DNA of 64,000 bases from Cystobacter fuscus DSM 2262 (GCF_000335475.2 NZ_ANAH02000001.1:952132-1016131), one strand, 5' to 3'; positions 28,234 through 37,325 are shown, numbered from the stretch's first letter. Made by a program: numbers and translations. The notes: a model not told the origin generated them from the sequence alone.

Positions 28234-30003
28234 ATGCTGGAAGCAGTCCCCGCGGAGGAGAACGAGAAGAACGCCGCCACGGCCACGCTCCGCGCGCTGA
28301 TCGCGAGCGAGTGGCAGTACCAGCTCGAGCACTGCCCCACCTATGCGTCGGTGCTGGGCGACCGCCGCTGGAACGACCGCTGGGACGACCGGAGCCTCAC
28401 CGCCATCGAGGCGGACCATCAGCACAACCTCCAGATTCTCGCGCGGCTCCAGGAGTTGGATCGCCAGCGGCTCCCGGCCGAGGACCAGCTCACCTACGAC
28501 CTGTTCCGCCGCGACTACGAGCTGTGGATCGAGGAGCACCGGCTCAAGTGGCACCTGCTGCCCACCAACCATATGGGAGGAATCCCCGAGGGCATCAAAC
28601 AGCCTCCGGGCCTCCAGACGGCCTACCAGCTCGCCGACACGCTGCGCTTCTCGACGACGCAGGACTACGAGGAGTGGATTGCCCGCCTCGACGGCTTCGG
28701 CACCTACGTGGACCAGATCGTCGCGCTCATGCGCGAGGGCATGAGTGAGCGCCTCATGTATCCCCGGGTCGTCCTGCAGCGCATTCCGCCCCAGCTCGAG
28801 AAGCAGCTGGTGGACGACCCCACGAGGAGCGGGTTCTACGGTCCCTTCACGCGCTTTCCCGCCAGCATCCCCGCGTCCGAGCAACAGCGGCTGTCCGCCG
28901 CCGGCCATGCCGCCATCGCGCGCGGGGTGCTGCCCGCGCTCACGCGCTTCCACCAGTTCCTGACCTCCGAGTACCTCCCCGCCGCGCCCGAGCAGGTGGG
29001 CGCCTGGCAGTTGCCGGAGGGGCAGGCGCTGTATGGCTTCTTCGCTCGCAAGTACACGACGACGAACCTGCTGCCGGAGCAGATCCACGAGCTCGGGCTG
29101 GCCGAGGTCCAGCGCATCCACGCCGAGATGGAAGCGGTGAAGGAGAAGACGGGCTTCCGGGGCGCGCTCCACGAGTTCTTCCAGTTCCTGCGCACGGACC
29201 CCCGCTTCTATTGCAAGAGCGGCGAGGAGTTGCTGCTGCGCTATCGCGCCCTCGCCAAGCAGATCGACCCGCGCATGGTGAAGCTGTTCAAGACCCTGCC
29301 GCGGCAGCCTTATGGCGTCGAGCCGACCCCGGAAGCCATGGCCCCGGATGCCACCACGGGCTTCTACTACCCCGCCGCGTCCGACGGCTCGCGCCCTGGC
29401 ACGTACCTGGTGAATCTCTATCGTCCCGAGACGCGGCCCACCTGGGAGATGGTGCCCCTCACGCTGCACGAGGCCATGCCCGGACACCACCTGCAGACGT
29501 CACTCGCCGCCGAGCAGGAGCAGCTCCCCGACTTCCGGCGCTACGGCTACCACGTGGCCTACGGCGAGGGCTGGGCGCTCTACTGCGAGACGCTGGGAGA
29601 CGAGCTCGGTTTGTACGACGATCCGTACGACAAGTTCGGCCAGCTCTCCTACGACATGTGGCGCGCCGTGCGGCTGGTGGTGGACACCGGCATGCATGCC
29701 CGGGGCTGGAGCCGGCAGCAGGCCATCGACTACTTCCTGGAGAACGCACCGCGTCAGCCCCTGGACGTCATCAACGAGGTCGACCGCTACCTCGTCTGGC
29801 CGGGTCAGGCCCTGGCCTACAAGGTCGGACAGCTCAAGTTTCGCGAGCTGCGCGCGCGGGCCGAGCGCGAGCTGGGCGCGCGCTTCGACGTCCGCGAGTT
29901 CCATGACGTGGTGTTGCTCGGCGGCTCCCTCCCGCTGGACATCCTGGAGCAGCGCGTCGAGGCGTGGGTGGCCAGGACCCGCCTCGCCTTAAAGGGAGGA
30001 TGA
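28234..30003 (+). CDS. DUF885-family protein (putative metallopeptidase)
   Basis: A 589-residue protein of the DUF885 family, predicted to be a zinc-dependent peptidase-like enzyme. The family signature is LTLHEAMPGHHLQ, an HE-x5-HH metal site, followed by YGEGWALYCETLGDELG, which supplies the downstream acidic ligand. The all-helical remainder matches the usual length of about 580-600 residues. Many relatives have a signal peptide; this start at 28234 (AGAGGA upstream) yields no signal, so it looks cytoplasmic. The repeat cluster at 28031-28179 separates it from the protease, making co-transcription unlikely. The 96-bp gap to the next gene leaves a shared transcript possible. Confidence 0.9.
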   Translation: MLEAVPAEENEKNAATATLRALIASEWQYQLEHCPTYASVLGDRRWNDRWDDRSLTAIEADHQHNLQILARLQELDRQRLPAEDQLTYDLFRRDYELWIEEHRLKWHLLPTNHMGGIPEGIKQPPGLQTAYQLADTLRFSTTQDYEEWIARLDGFGTYVDQIVALMREGMSERLMYPRVVLQRIPPQLEKQLVDDPTRSGFYGPFTRFPASIPASEQQRLSAAGHAAIARGVLPALTRFHQFLTSEYLPAAPEQVGAWQLPEGQALYGFFARKYTTTNLLPEQIHELGLAEVQRIHAEMEAVKEKTGFRGALHEFFQFLRTDPRFYCKSGEELLLRYRALAKQIDPRMVKLFKTLPRQPYGVEPTPEAMAPDATTGFYYPAASDGSRPGTYLVNLYRPETRPTWEMVPLTLHEAMPGHHLQTSLAAEQEQLPDFRRYGYHVAYGEGWALYCETLGDELGLYDDPYDKFGQLSYDMWRAVRLVVDTGMHARGWSRQQAIDYFLENAPRQPLDVINEVDRYLVWPGQALAYKVGQLKFRELRARAERELGARFDVREFHDVVLLGGSLPLDILEQRVEAWVARTRLALKGG

Positions 30004-30098
30004 GCCCCGTTGCGCCCTGGCGGCGAGCGGCACGACGGGTCGCGTGGTCGTTCCCGCGACTCGGGTTAGGGTGGCGCCCCTTTCGTGGAGGATGTCAC

Positions 30099-30965
30099 AT
30101 GAGACGAGTACTGCTCACCGCCGTGATTCCCACCCTGCTGCTCTCCGGTTGCGCCAGCACCACCGCCGCGACGCCCACGGAGCGCCCCACGTCGGCGGCC
30201 ACCCCCCCCACCGTTGCCGCGCTCGACGAAGCGCTCTCCGGCGCCTGGCGAGATCCGAAGAATGTCGCCCGTGACGTGCACCGCCATCCGAAGCAGACGC
30301 TGGGATTCTTCGGCGTCACGCCGGACCAGACGGTCATCGAGATCACCCCCGGCGGTGGCTGGTACAGCGAGATCCTCGCGCCCTACCTGCGCGACAAGGG
30401 CCACTACGTCGCCGCGGTGTGGGACGACGCGATCCCCGGTCAGCCCAAGTACCGCTACGAGTCCAACCAGAAGCTGCGCGAGAAGTTCGCCGGCAACGCC
30501 GCGGTCTACGGCACGCCCGACGTGCGCGTGTTCGATCCCGCGAAGCCGGACTTCGGCGCCGCCGGGTCGGCCGACACGGTGCTCACGTTCCGCAACGCGC
30601 ACAACTGGGTCAGCGACGGCACCGCACCGGCGTACTTCAAGGCGTTCTACGACGTGTTGAAGCCAGGAGGCACCCTGGGCGTCGTCGATCACCGCGCCAA
30701 ACCGGGGACCGACCTCGAGGAGATGAAGAAGTCCGGCTATCTGACCGAGGAGCTGGTCATCGAGCTGGCCCAGGGCGCTGGGTTCGTGCTCGCGGACAGG
30801 AGCGAAATCAACGCCAACCCGAAGGACACCACCGACCATCCCAAAGGCGTGTGGACCTTGCCGCCCAGCAACAGGCACGACGCGGCCGACGATGCGAAGT
30901 ACCAGGCCATCGGAGAGAGCGACCGCATGACGCTGCGCTTCACCAAGCCCACCAGCGCCCGGTAA
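30099..30965 (+). CDS. Lipoprotein with class I methyltransferase fold (COG4798-like)
   Basis: A 288-residue protein with a clear lipoprotein signal (MRRVLLTAVIPTLLLSGCAS) followed by a disordered Thr/Ala-rich linker. The rest has a methyltransferase-like Rossmann fold: VIEITPGGGWYSEILAPYL is the SAM-binding glycine region, DTVLTFRNAHNW the motif-II strand and LKPGGTLGVVDHRA the motif-III strand. COG4798 proteins carry this signature and many also have export signals, although SAM is not expected outside the cytoplasm, so the function is unclear. The start at 30099 is fixed by GGAGG eight bases upstream and by the lipobox. A copy of the dispersed repeat starts 22 bp after the stop. Confidence 0.88.
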   Translation: MRRVLLTAVIPTLLLSGCASTTAATPTERPTSAATPPTVAALDEALSGAWRDPKNVARDVHRHPKQTLGFFGVTPDQTVIEITPGGGWYSEILAPYLRDKGHYVAAVWDDAIPGQPKYRYESNQKLREKFAGNAAVYGTPDVRVFDPAKPDFGAAGSADTVLTFRNAHNWVSDGTAPAYFKAFYDVLKPGGTLGVVDHRAKPGTDLEEMKKSGYLTEELVIELAQGAGFVLADRSEINANPKDTTDHPKGVWTLPPSNRHDAADDAKYQAIGESDRMTLRFTKPTSAR

Positions 30966-30986
30966 TGAACGGGTGAAGGCGGGGGG

Positions 30987-31009
30987 GAAGGTGTCAGAGC
31001 ATTCGAGCC
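30987..31009 (+). repeat. Degenerate copy of the dispersed GGTGTCAGA repeat
   Basis: GAAGGTGTCAGAGCATTCGA matches the first half of the units at 28031 and 28069 with few differences and again lies just after a stop codon. Confidence 0.7.
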
Positions 31010-31068
31010 TCCCCCTCCCACGAGGCACCTGACCTCCTGCCTGCTCGGCGGCGCGCGGTCACGACGCG

Positions 31069-31112
31069 CTCCTACGAGTCGTCTCCTACGAGTCGTCTGA
31101 CACCTTGTCCTC
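31069..31112 (-). repeat. Dispersed repeat copy forming the kinase C-terminus
   Basis: Two tandem 14-bp units (31069-31082 and 31083-31096) are followed by CTGACACCTTGTCC. On the minus strand this reads AAGGTGTCAGACGACTCGTA, matching the repeat at 28031. The stop codon (31086-31088) and last residues (DKVSDDS) of the large kinase gene lie inside it. Confidence 0.8.
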
Positions 31113-34100
31113 GGTTTTGGAGTCCCCCCAACGCTGGCGGGCCAGCTCGAGGGTGCGGGCATTCTCGGGCACCTGGCGCAGGAAGCGCTCGCGCGCGGTG
31201 GTGTCGGGAATATCGGAGGCGCGCTCGTGCACATACCTCGAGGCCTGGCGCAAGGCGGACTCTCCCGCGCTGACCTCGCCCAGGGCAAGGCAGGCTTCCG
31301 CCAGCGCCAGGTACAAGGACACCGCATACACGCCCGTGGTGCCCATCCGCTCCATCTCCTGGACGCCGAGTTGCGCCACCTGTCGCGCCTCCTCGGCACG
31401 CTCCTGGGACAGCAGGATGGAACTGAGAACGCCGCGCGCGAAAAGCAGGCAGACCGCGAAGGGAGACAGCAGCTCACACGCCTTGCGTGCAAACGATTCC
31501 GCCTCGTGGAACTCGCCCTGAGCCCTCACCACCTGAGCCACGGTGGCGTACCCCATGCCTCGTCTGTAGACCGGGGCGTCCTCACTGTCCACCCACTCGT
31601 GCGCCAGCGAGTAGGCCTCCTGCTGGTGTATCGGCTCGGAGCTTTGGGAGAGCGCATGGAGCAGGAAGTAGCGGCCATGGGGTGCCATGAGGTGCTGCTC
31701 CGTCCGAAGCGTGGTGGCCAGGGCCTCCCGGAGAAATTTCACGGCGCGGGGCTGGTCGCCCAGAGCGGTCAGACAGTAGCCCGAGACGATTTGCATCATG
31801 CATGCATCGCGCTCCGTGCCCACCTCGAGGAAGTCGCGCATCGCCAACTCCGCGAGCGAGAAGGCCTGCCACGGCTTGTTCTCGAAGAAGTGGATGAGCT
31901 GGCTCTTCAACGACCTCACCCAGCCACGCGTCATGGCGTCATGCGCCATGACGTCGGCCCCCGCCTCCAGGATGCGCCCGAGCATGGCTTCCGCCCCCTG
32001 GTACCCGCCATTCCAGGACGACGTGGAGCCCAGTTCGGCGAGGGCCTCCGTGTAGACCGCCACCGCCTCGGGCTCCGGCCTGGTGAGCAGCAGCTGTCCA
32101 CCCAGCCGAGCCGCCTCCTCCTGGTTCCCGGAGAAGCCGTTCGCGAGAATCAACCCCCCCGACAGCCAGCACCACAGGGTGCTGCCCGCCTTGAGCGCGG
32201 GAAGCACCGGAGTGCCGAGCTCCAAGGCCCTTGGCAACTGCTCCATCCAGAGGGCCACCAGGGCCTGGAGCGCACGCAGGCGGGTGAAGACCTCGCCGCT
32301 CACCCCGCAGGCCAACGCCGCGTCGGCGCACCGCATCGTCCCCTGCAAGTCATGGCGCTCGAAGAATTGCTCGGCGGCCTGGGTATGGAAATGGGCGGCG
32401 CGCTCCGGCCGTTGGCCGAGCTGGTAGTGGTGGGCGAGCACCATCGCATCGGACTCGCCCCCGCGCTCCAGCCAGGCGCCGGCCAGCCGGTGGCCCACGG
32501 GCCGATGGGCCTCGGGGACCAGGCCATGGGCCGCGTCCACCACCAGGGCGTGGCGAAAGCGGTACTCTGCCTCTGAGGAGAAACGGCTCTCCGGCTGTGG
32601 CTCGATGACCTCCTGATCCACGAACCGCCGCAGGTGCTCCTCCAGCTTGCCGTCCGGCATCTGCTCTCCCAACAACTCCCGCACGCCCCCTGACCAGAAG
32701 GTACGTCCGAAGAAGCTGGCGGCGAGCAGCACCTGTCTGGCTTCCGGCTCCATCCGCATCAGCCGGGCCTGGAGCATGGCGAGGACCGTCTCCGGTGGCG
32801 CCTCCCCGCGCCCCTCCACCTCCATGCGGATGAGCTCCTCCAGGAAGAGGGCATTGCCATCGGACTGCTCCACCACGCGCCGCACGACGGAGTCGGTCGC
32901 CCGCGGTCCCAGCACCTCGCGCACCAGTTGGGCACCGGCCTTGGGGCTGAGCCCGTTGAGCGGCATCTCCAGCACGCGCCGGGCCCAGAGGCCGGGGAAG
33001 AGCTCCTTCACCTCCGGCCGCGCCAACGCCAGCACCATGAAGGGGTGCTCGGCCAGCGCCCGCAGGGCCTCGTCCACCAGCTTCACGGTGAGCGCGTCAC
33101 TCCAGTGCAGGTCCTCCAGCACCAGCAGCACCGGATCGTGGGCGCACTCGGCCCGGAGGAAGTTCACCAGCGCCTTGCCCACCAGGGCGCTCATCAGTCG
33201 TGGGTCCTGCCGGGCCGCGCGCAACCGGGGGCTCTCCTCCTCGGGGAAGGGGATGGCGCAGAGCTCACCCAGGAACTCGGCCGTCTCCCGCGCTTCGGGG
33301 AGCGGCAGGTGCCGGGCCACGCGCTCGTACAACCGCGTACGGCGCGCCTCCAGGTTGGCCACCTCCACGACGCCACACAGCCGCCGCAGCGCCTGACCCA
33401 GCAGATTGGAGGCGGCTCCGGTACTCATCGGATCGCCGCGCCCCAGCAGCACCAGGGCCTGGGGGGCCTTGCGCTCGATACGGCGGAGGAACTCGTGGCG
33501 CAGCCGGGACTTGCCCGTGCCCGGCGGAGCCATCACCAGCAGGGCACGGGCGGCGGGCTCCTCCATGCAGGAGGTGAAGGTGAACTCGAGCAGGGCCAGC
33601 TCCTGGGCGCGGCCCACGCAGGGGGTGGGCTTGCCCAGCAGGGGGCGGGACTCGTCGGTTCCGAGCCGCTCACCGTGCAGCAGGTAGGTGCCCGCGGCGG
33701 AGCGGGACAGCTGGAAGCCGGGACCGAGCAGCCCGGCCGTCACCTCGTCCAGCACGACGAGGGACGAGGAGGCGCCTGGCCCCTCCACCTCGCGCAGCAG
33801 TTGCCCCGCCCTGTCCATGGCGGAGCCCACCGGCAGGCGCTGGTTCAGGACCCCGAGCCCGGTCACCAGAACCACCTCGGCGTCCGGCCAGCGCTCCTTG
33901 AAGGTCAGGGCGCAACGGCCCGCCAGGGCCGCCTGGTCCGTGGCGGTGTCGCGCTCCAGCACCAGCGTGGCCGCCAGCGAGCCGTCCGCCAGCAGTTCCA
34001 CCCGGCCTCCATAGGGCATCAGCATCGTGCGCAGCGCATCGCGCAGCGAGCGCCCGTGGGTCTCATCCTCCTCCAGCGTGCCCGTTGCCAGGGAGCGGAG

Positions 34101-35114
34101 CGACACCAGCAGGATGCTCACGAGCTGCTGTTCCACGCCGACGAGCTGTTGCTCGTCCGCGGCCTGGACGGGTGGTGGCTCCGAGGCGGGGGCAGGCGAC
34201 GACAGCAGCGTGGGGGCGGAGTCCAGGGCCGCGAGCGACTCCAGAAGCGCGGCGGCATCCGGCGGCCGCCGCCGCGGGTCCTTGTCCAGCATGCGGTCCA
34301 CGAGCACCTGCAGACCTGGAGGCAGGCCAGGGCGCAGCGTGTGAAGACGGGGCGGCTCGGCCATGAGGATCTTGGCCAGCACGGCGGCGAAGTGGGGCGC
34401 GGCGAAGGGGGGCTGGCCGGTGAGGCACTCGTAGAGCACGCACCCCAGCGAGAAGATGTCGGCGCTGGGGGTGATGTGAGGCTGGCTGGAGGCCTGCTCC
34501 GGGGCCATATAGCCCGGAGTTCCCAGCACCGCGTTGGTGCCCGTCAACGCCACCAGGGAGGGAATGGCATGGCGGGCCAGCCCGAAGTCCAGCAGCACCA
34601 CGTCCTCGGGGCGCCGCCCTCGCAGGAAGAGGTTGGAGGGCTTGATGTCGCGGTGGACGATGCCCTGGCGGTGGGCGGTGGCGAGCGCCTCGGTGACACG
34701 GCGCAGCAGGGCCAGGCTCTCGGAGAGGCCGAGGTGCCGACGACTCAGACGACGGGCCAAGTCCTCCCCCTCGAGCCACTCCATGACGAGGAAGGGCTGA
34801 CCCTCTTCGATGACGCCCTGGTCGATGTAGGAGACGATGGCGGGGTGACGCAGCTCGGAGAGCAGGAAGGCCTCACGCTTGAAGCGGTGGGCGGCCTCCG
34901 GAGAGGTGATGGCCTGCATCAGCTTGAGGGCGACATGCTGGCCGGTGCGCGAGTCGATGGCCCGGTAGACGAAGCCCATGCCGCCGCGGCCGGCCAGCTC
35001 TTCAATGGTGAAGCGGCCAGCGATGATGGCGCCCCGACGGAGCGTCATCTCCGGAATGTATTCCGAGGGAGACGTGTACGTGTCGCCATCTTCCATGTCG
35101 TCGCCGTGCCCCAT
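31086..35114 (-). CDS. Ser/Thr protein kinase with cyclase-like, AAA ATPase and TPR domains
   Basis: A cytoplasmic signalling protein of about 1342 residues with no membrane helix. Residues about 35-300 form a complete Hanks-type kinase: GRGGMGFVYRA loop, VALKLM lysine, HRDIKPSN, DFGLA and GTPGYMAPEQ. A degenerate class III cyclase-like domain follows (QQLVSILLVSLRSLA, then LMPYGGRVELLADGSLAATL) lacking obvious catalytic metal residues. Next is an AAA/ORC-like ATPase with Walker A APPGTGKSRL and Walker B VLLVLEDLHWSD, then about 500 residues of TPR-like helices. This resembles PknK-type and adenylate-cyclase/AAA fusion regulators. The start is uncertain: 35114 (ATG) is chosen; a GTG at 35177 and ATG at 35096 are alternatives without strong ribosome sites. 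The extreme C-terminus derives from a dispersed repeat. Confidence 0.93.
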   Translation of the reverse strand: MGHGDDMEDGDTYTSPSEYIPEMTLRRGAIIAGRFTIEELAGRGGMGFVYRAIDSRTGQHVALKLMQAITSPEAAHRFKREAFLLSELRHPAIVSYIDQGVIEEGQPFLVMEWLEGEDLARRLSRRHLGLSESLALLRRVTEALATAHRQGIVHRDIKPSNLFLRGRRPEDVVLLDFGLARHAIPSLVALTGTNAVLGTPGYMAPEQASSQPHITPSADIFSLGCVLYECLTGQPPFAAPHFAAVLAKILMAEPPRLHTLRPGLPPGLQVLVDRMLDKDPRRRPPDAAALLESLAALDSAPTLLSSPAPASEPPPVQAADEQQLVGVEQQLVSILLVSLRSLATGTLEEDETHGRSLRDALRTMLMPYGGRVELLADGSLAATLVLERDTATDQAALAGRCALTFKERWPDAEVVLVTGLGVLNQRLPVGSAMDRAGQLLREVEGPGASSSLVVLDEVTAGLLGPGFQLSRSAAGTYLLHGERLGTDESRPLLGKPTPCVGRAQELALLEFTFTSCMEEPAARALLVMAPPGTGKSRLRHEFLRRIERKAPQALVLLGRGDPMSTGAASNLLGQALRRLCGVVEVANLEARRTRLYERVARHLPLPEARETAEFLGELCAIPFPEEESPRLRAARQDPRLMSALVGKALVNFLRAECAHDPVLLVLEDLHWSDALTVKLVDEALRALAEHPFMVLALARPEVKELFPGLWARRVLEMPLNGLSPKAGAQLVREVLGPRATDSVVRRVVEQSDGNALFLEELIRMEVEGRGEAPPETVLAMLQARLMRMEPEARQVLLAASFFGRTFWSGGVRELLGEQMPDGKLEEHLRRFVDQEVIEPQPESRFSSEAEYRFRHALVVDAAHGLVPEAHRPVGHRLAGAWLERGGESDAMVLAHHYQLGQRPERAAHFHTQAAEQFFERHDLQGTMRCADAALACGVSGEVFTRLRALQALVALWMEQLPRALELGTPVLPALKAGSTLWCWLSGGLILANGFSGNQEEAARLGGQLLLTRPEPEAVAVYTEALAELGSTSSWNGGYQGAEAMLGRILEAGADVMAHDAMTRGWVRSLKSQLIHFFENKPWQAFSLAELAMRDFLEVGTERDACMMQIVSGYCLTALGDQPRAVKFLREALATTLRTEQHLMAPHGRYFLLHALSQSSEPIHQQEAYSLAHEWVDSEDAPVYRRGMGYATVAQVVRAQGEFHEAESFARKACELLSPFAVCLLFARGVLSSILLSQERAEEARQVAQLGVQEMERMGTTGVYAVSLYLALAEACLALGEVSAGESALRQASRYVHERASDIPDTTARERFLRQVPENARTLELARQRWGDSKTEDKVSDDS

Positions 35115-35207
35115 GAAGTGCGTCGGAGCATAGCCCTGGGAACGAGTGCTCTCAAACCCGCCCTGGAAGGCTCTCACGCGCCCGGGTTCGTCTCAGCGAG
35201 GCCTGCT

Positions 35208-35390
35208 TCAGCGGCGCGCGATCACGACGGGCTGATAGAAACCCGACTCCTCGGGTAGGTGCCACCGGAGGTGCGTGAAGCCCGCCGCGCCGAGCGCCGC
35301 GTCCAGTTCGGCGCGCCGGAGCGCGCGGTACACCGTCCCGTGCTGGCTCGTCTCCCAATGCCCATAGAAGTCGAGAACGGAATCGGCCAT
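35208..35390 (-). pseudogene. C-terminal remnant of a class I SAM methyltransferase
   Basis: A 60-codon frame whose residues 12-60 (YRALRRAELDAALGAAGF, then RWHLPEESGFYQPVVIARR) match the conserved end of a common SAM-dependent methyltransferase family; the SAM-binding N-terminal 200 residues are absent. An AGGGAGAG sequence six bases before the ATG could allow translation, but without the fold core it cannot be an active methyltransferase. It sits directly upstream of the large kinase. A short similar stretch encoding VVTARR lies beyond the kinase 3' end at 31039-31066. Confidence 0.65.
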
Positions 35391-35478
35391 GTGCGCTCTC
35401 CCTTGGGATTCCTACCGCCACCTCTGAATGGAAGCACCTCCAGCCTTAGGGGTGCCGCAAAGCCATAACACACTGCGT

Positions 35479-35492
35479 AAAAAACGTTTTCC
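35479..35492. promoter_or_regulatory. LacI-type operator upstream of pectate lyase
   Basis: AAAAAACGTTTTCC differs from the GGAAAACGTTTTCC palindrome at 40164 and 42759 only in its first two bases. It lies 190 bp upstream of the pectate lyase start. A weaker half-match (CCAAAACGTGGT) is centred 26 bp downstream and a TAGAAT -10-like box follows at 35516-35521. The likely binder is the LacI protein encoded at 41650-42642. Confidence 0.75.
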
Positions 35493-35682
35493 AAGACATC
35501 CGTGCCAAAACGTGGTAGAATGCATTGAGGCGACAGCACCGCATACACCACTGCTGGGAGTGTTCTGGGACTGGAGTCCGAGGCGTTCCCACACGTCGCC
35601 GTCGGGCGCTGCTCGGTCCAAGCAGATGCACGCCCCTTTCTGCTCGAGAACAACCGCGGTTTCCTGACGGAGAAAGAAAGCC

Positions 35683-37257
35683 ATGAGATTGAGAGCCCAG
35701 AAGCAGGGAGTGGTGTCTTCGGCTGTGTTTCTGGCGGTTGCCCTGGCATCGGCCTGTGGAGGGGCCGACAGTCCTGTCACGGCCTACGACACGGACAGTG
35801 AGCTGAGCGCCACCTCCGCGCCCCTGGCCGTGATTGACGCGAAGACCCTGACGGACACCACGGCGCCGCTGCTGCTGCCGCTGGCCGGGACCCGGACCTA
35901 CAGCGCTCCGGTCGAGACGTCGAGCGGGCATGAGCCCTCCAATTACAAGGCGGCGCCCGTGGTGCCGAGCATCGTGCCGGCCAAGAGCGATCCGACAGGA
36001 GGCGTGCTGACCTTCGAGCGTGAAACGGCGCCCCTGGAAGGGTGGCATGCCTGGGCCCGTGACGGAGCGGCTGGCAAGCATCGCCAGGTGCTGGTCTCCG
36101 GCGGTTCCTCGGCGGCGGCCAACCGTATCTACACCGTGTACACCAAGGAGCAGCTGGTCAATGCCATCCGCGAGGCCAGGAACGAGCCCAAGATCATCCG
36201 GGTGGTCGGGCACATCGACTTCCGGGTGGATGGTGGCGTGTTCAAGGAATACACCAGCTATGACGACCTGAAGAGTGGCGGCTCCCTCTTCATTCCGTCC
36301 AACACCACGCTCGTGGGAATCAAGGACGCGAATGGCAAGCCCGCCAGGATTTCCGGTACGCAGCTGCTGATCGGCAACGAGAACGGCAACTTCGAGGTGG
36401 ACTTCAAGGCCTGGGTGGCGGCGGGAAAGAACCCGGATGCCTTCCCGGGTTGGACCCGCAACGTCATCGTCCGCAACCTGGCCATCGACACCATGTGGGA
36501 CGTGAACCCGGAGGATTCAGCCAACGCCTATGCCGACGGCATCTGCGTCGCCTGGGCCCAGAATGTCTGGATCGATCACATCACCCTGACGGATCTCCCG
36601 ACGCCGTCGTCCCTGTCCTCGGATACCCGCCATGACGGAGGCCTGGACGTGGTGCGTGCCTCCGACTACGTCACCATCTCCAACAGCTACTTCACCGTGC
36701 ACGGCAAGACGACCCTGGTGGGCAACAGCGACGCCGGGCGGCAGTGGAGCGATGAGGGCCGCCTCCATGTCACCTTCACCGGCAACCACTGGCAGGGCGT
36801 GAACAGCCGGACGCCGCGCGTGCGCTATGGTCAGGTGCACATCTACAACAACCTGGTGACGGGTGACACCAACCCGAGTGCCGCCAATGGCACCATTCCC
36901 GCCGGAGCGGCCGCGTCGGACGTCAAGTTCGAGAGCGCCATCGGCGTGGGCTACAAGGCCGACATCCTGGCGGAGAACAACTACTACAACATGAAGACCC
37001 TCAAGCCGAAGGAGGTCTGCGGCAAGCTCGTGACCGATCACGGCAAGGGGGTGAGCTTCCGCAGCAGCGGGGCCCGCTTCATCAGCAACAAGGACGACGC
37101 CGGCAAGCCCATGACGGCCACGATCGACGTGCAGTTGCAGGGCTGCGATGGCATTCCGGTGGCCACCCTCTGGACCCCACCCTACGGCTACACGCTGAAG
37201 ACAGCGGACACCGCCAAGACCGCGGTCCTGGCGAACGTCGGCGCGGGCAAGCTGTAA
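35683..37257 (+). CDS. Secreted pectate lyase, PL1-like, lipoprotein
   Basis: A 524-residue enzyme predicted to cleave polygalacturonate by beta-elimination outside the cell. The signal ends in a lipobox (LASAC, Cys25), so it is probably anchored as a lipoprotein. After a 120-residue linker the parallel beta-helix catalytic domain carries PL1 hallmarks: NVWIDHITL (the WiDH motif), DGGLDVVRASDYVTISNSYF, and SRTPRVRYGQVHIYNN with the candidate catalytic arginine. The ATG at 35683 follows ACGGAGAAAG. A LacI-type operator 190 bp upstream ties it to the galacturonate genes at 40312-44627. A long perfect palindrome just after the stop terminates it. Confidence 0.93.
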   Translation: MRLRAQKQGVVSSAVFLAVALASACGGADSPVTAYDTDSELSATSAPLAVIDAKTLTDTTAPLLLPLAGTRTYSAPVETSSGHEPSNYKAAPVVPSIVPAKSDPTGGVLTFERETAPLEGWHAWARDGAAGKHRQVLVSGGSSAAANRIYTVYTKEQLVNAIREARNEPKIIRVVGHIDFRVDGGVFKEYTSYDDLKSGGSLFIPSNTTLVGIKDANGKPARISGTQLLIGNENGNFEVDFKAWVAAGKNPDAFPGWTRNVIVRNLAIDTMWDVNPEDSANAYADGICVAWAQNVWIDHITLTDLPTPSSLSSDTRHDGGLDVVRASDYVTISNSYFTVHGKTTLVGNSDAGRQWSDEGRLHVTFTGNHWQGVNSRTPRVRYGQVHIYNNLVTGDTNPSAANGTIPAGAAASDVKFESAIGVGYKADILAENNYYNMKTLKPKEVCGKLVTDHGKGVSFRSSGARFISNKDDAGKPMTATIDVQLQGCDGIPVATLWTPPYGYTLKTADTAKTAVLANVGAGKL

Positions 37258-37290
37258 TCCACCCGCCGACGCCCCGGCCGTGAGGCGAGA

Positions 37291-37322
37291 ACAGGGACTT
37301 CTCCCATGGGAGAAGTCCCTGT
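37291..37322. terminator. Perfect 32-bp palindrome, bidirectional terminator
   Basis: The two 16-bp arms (37291-37306 and 37307-37322) are exact reverse complements with no spacer. The element lies 33 bp after the pectate lyase stop and 3 bp before the end of the converging glycosyltransferase gene, so it can terminate transcription from either side. Confidence 0.8.
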
Positions 37323-37325
37323 CAC

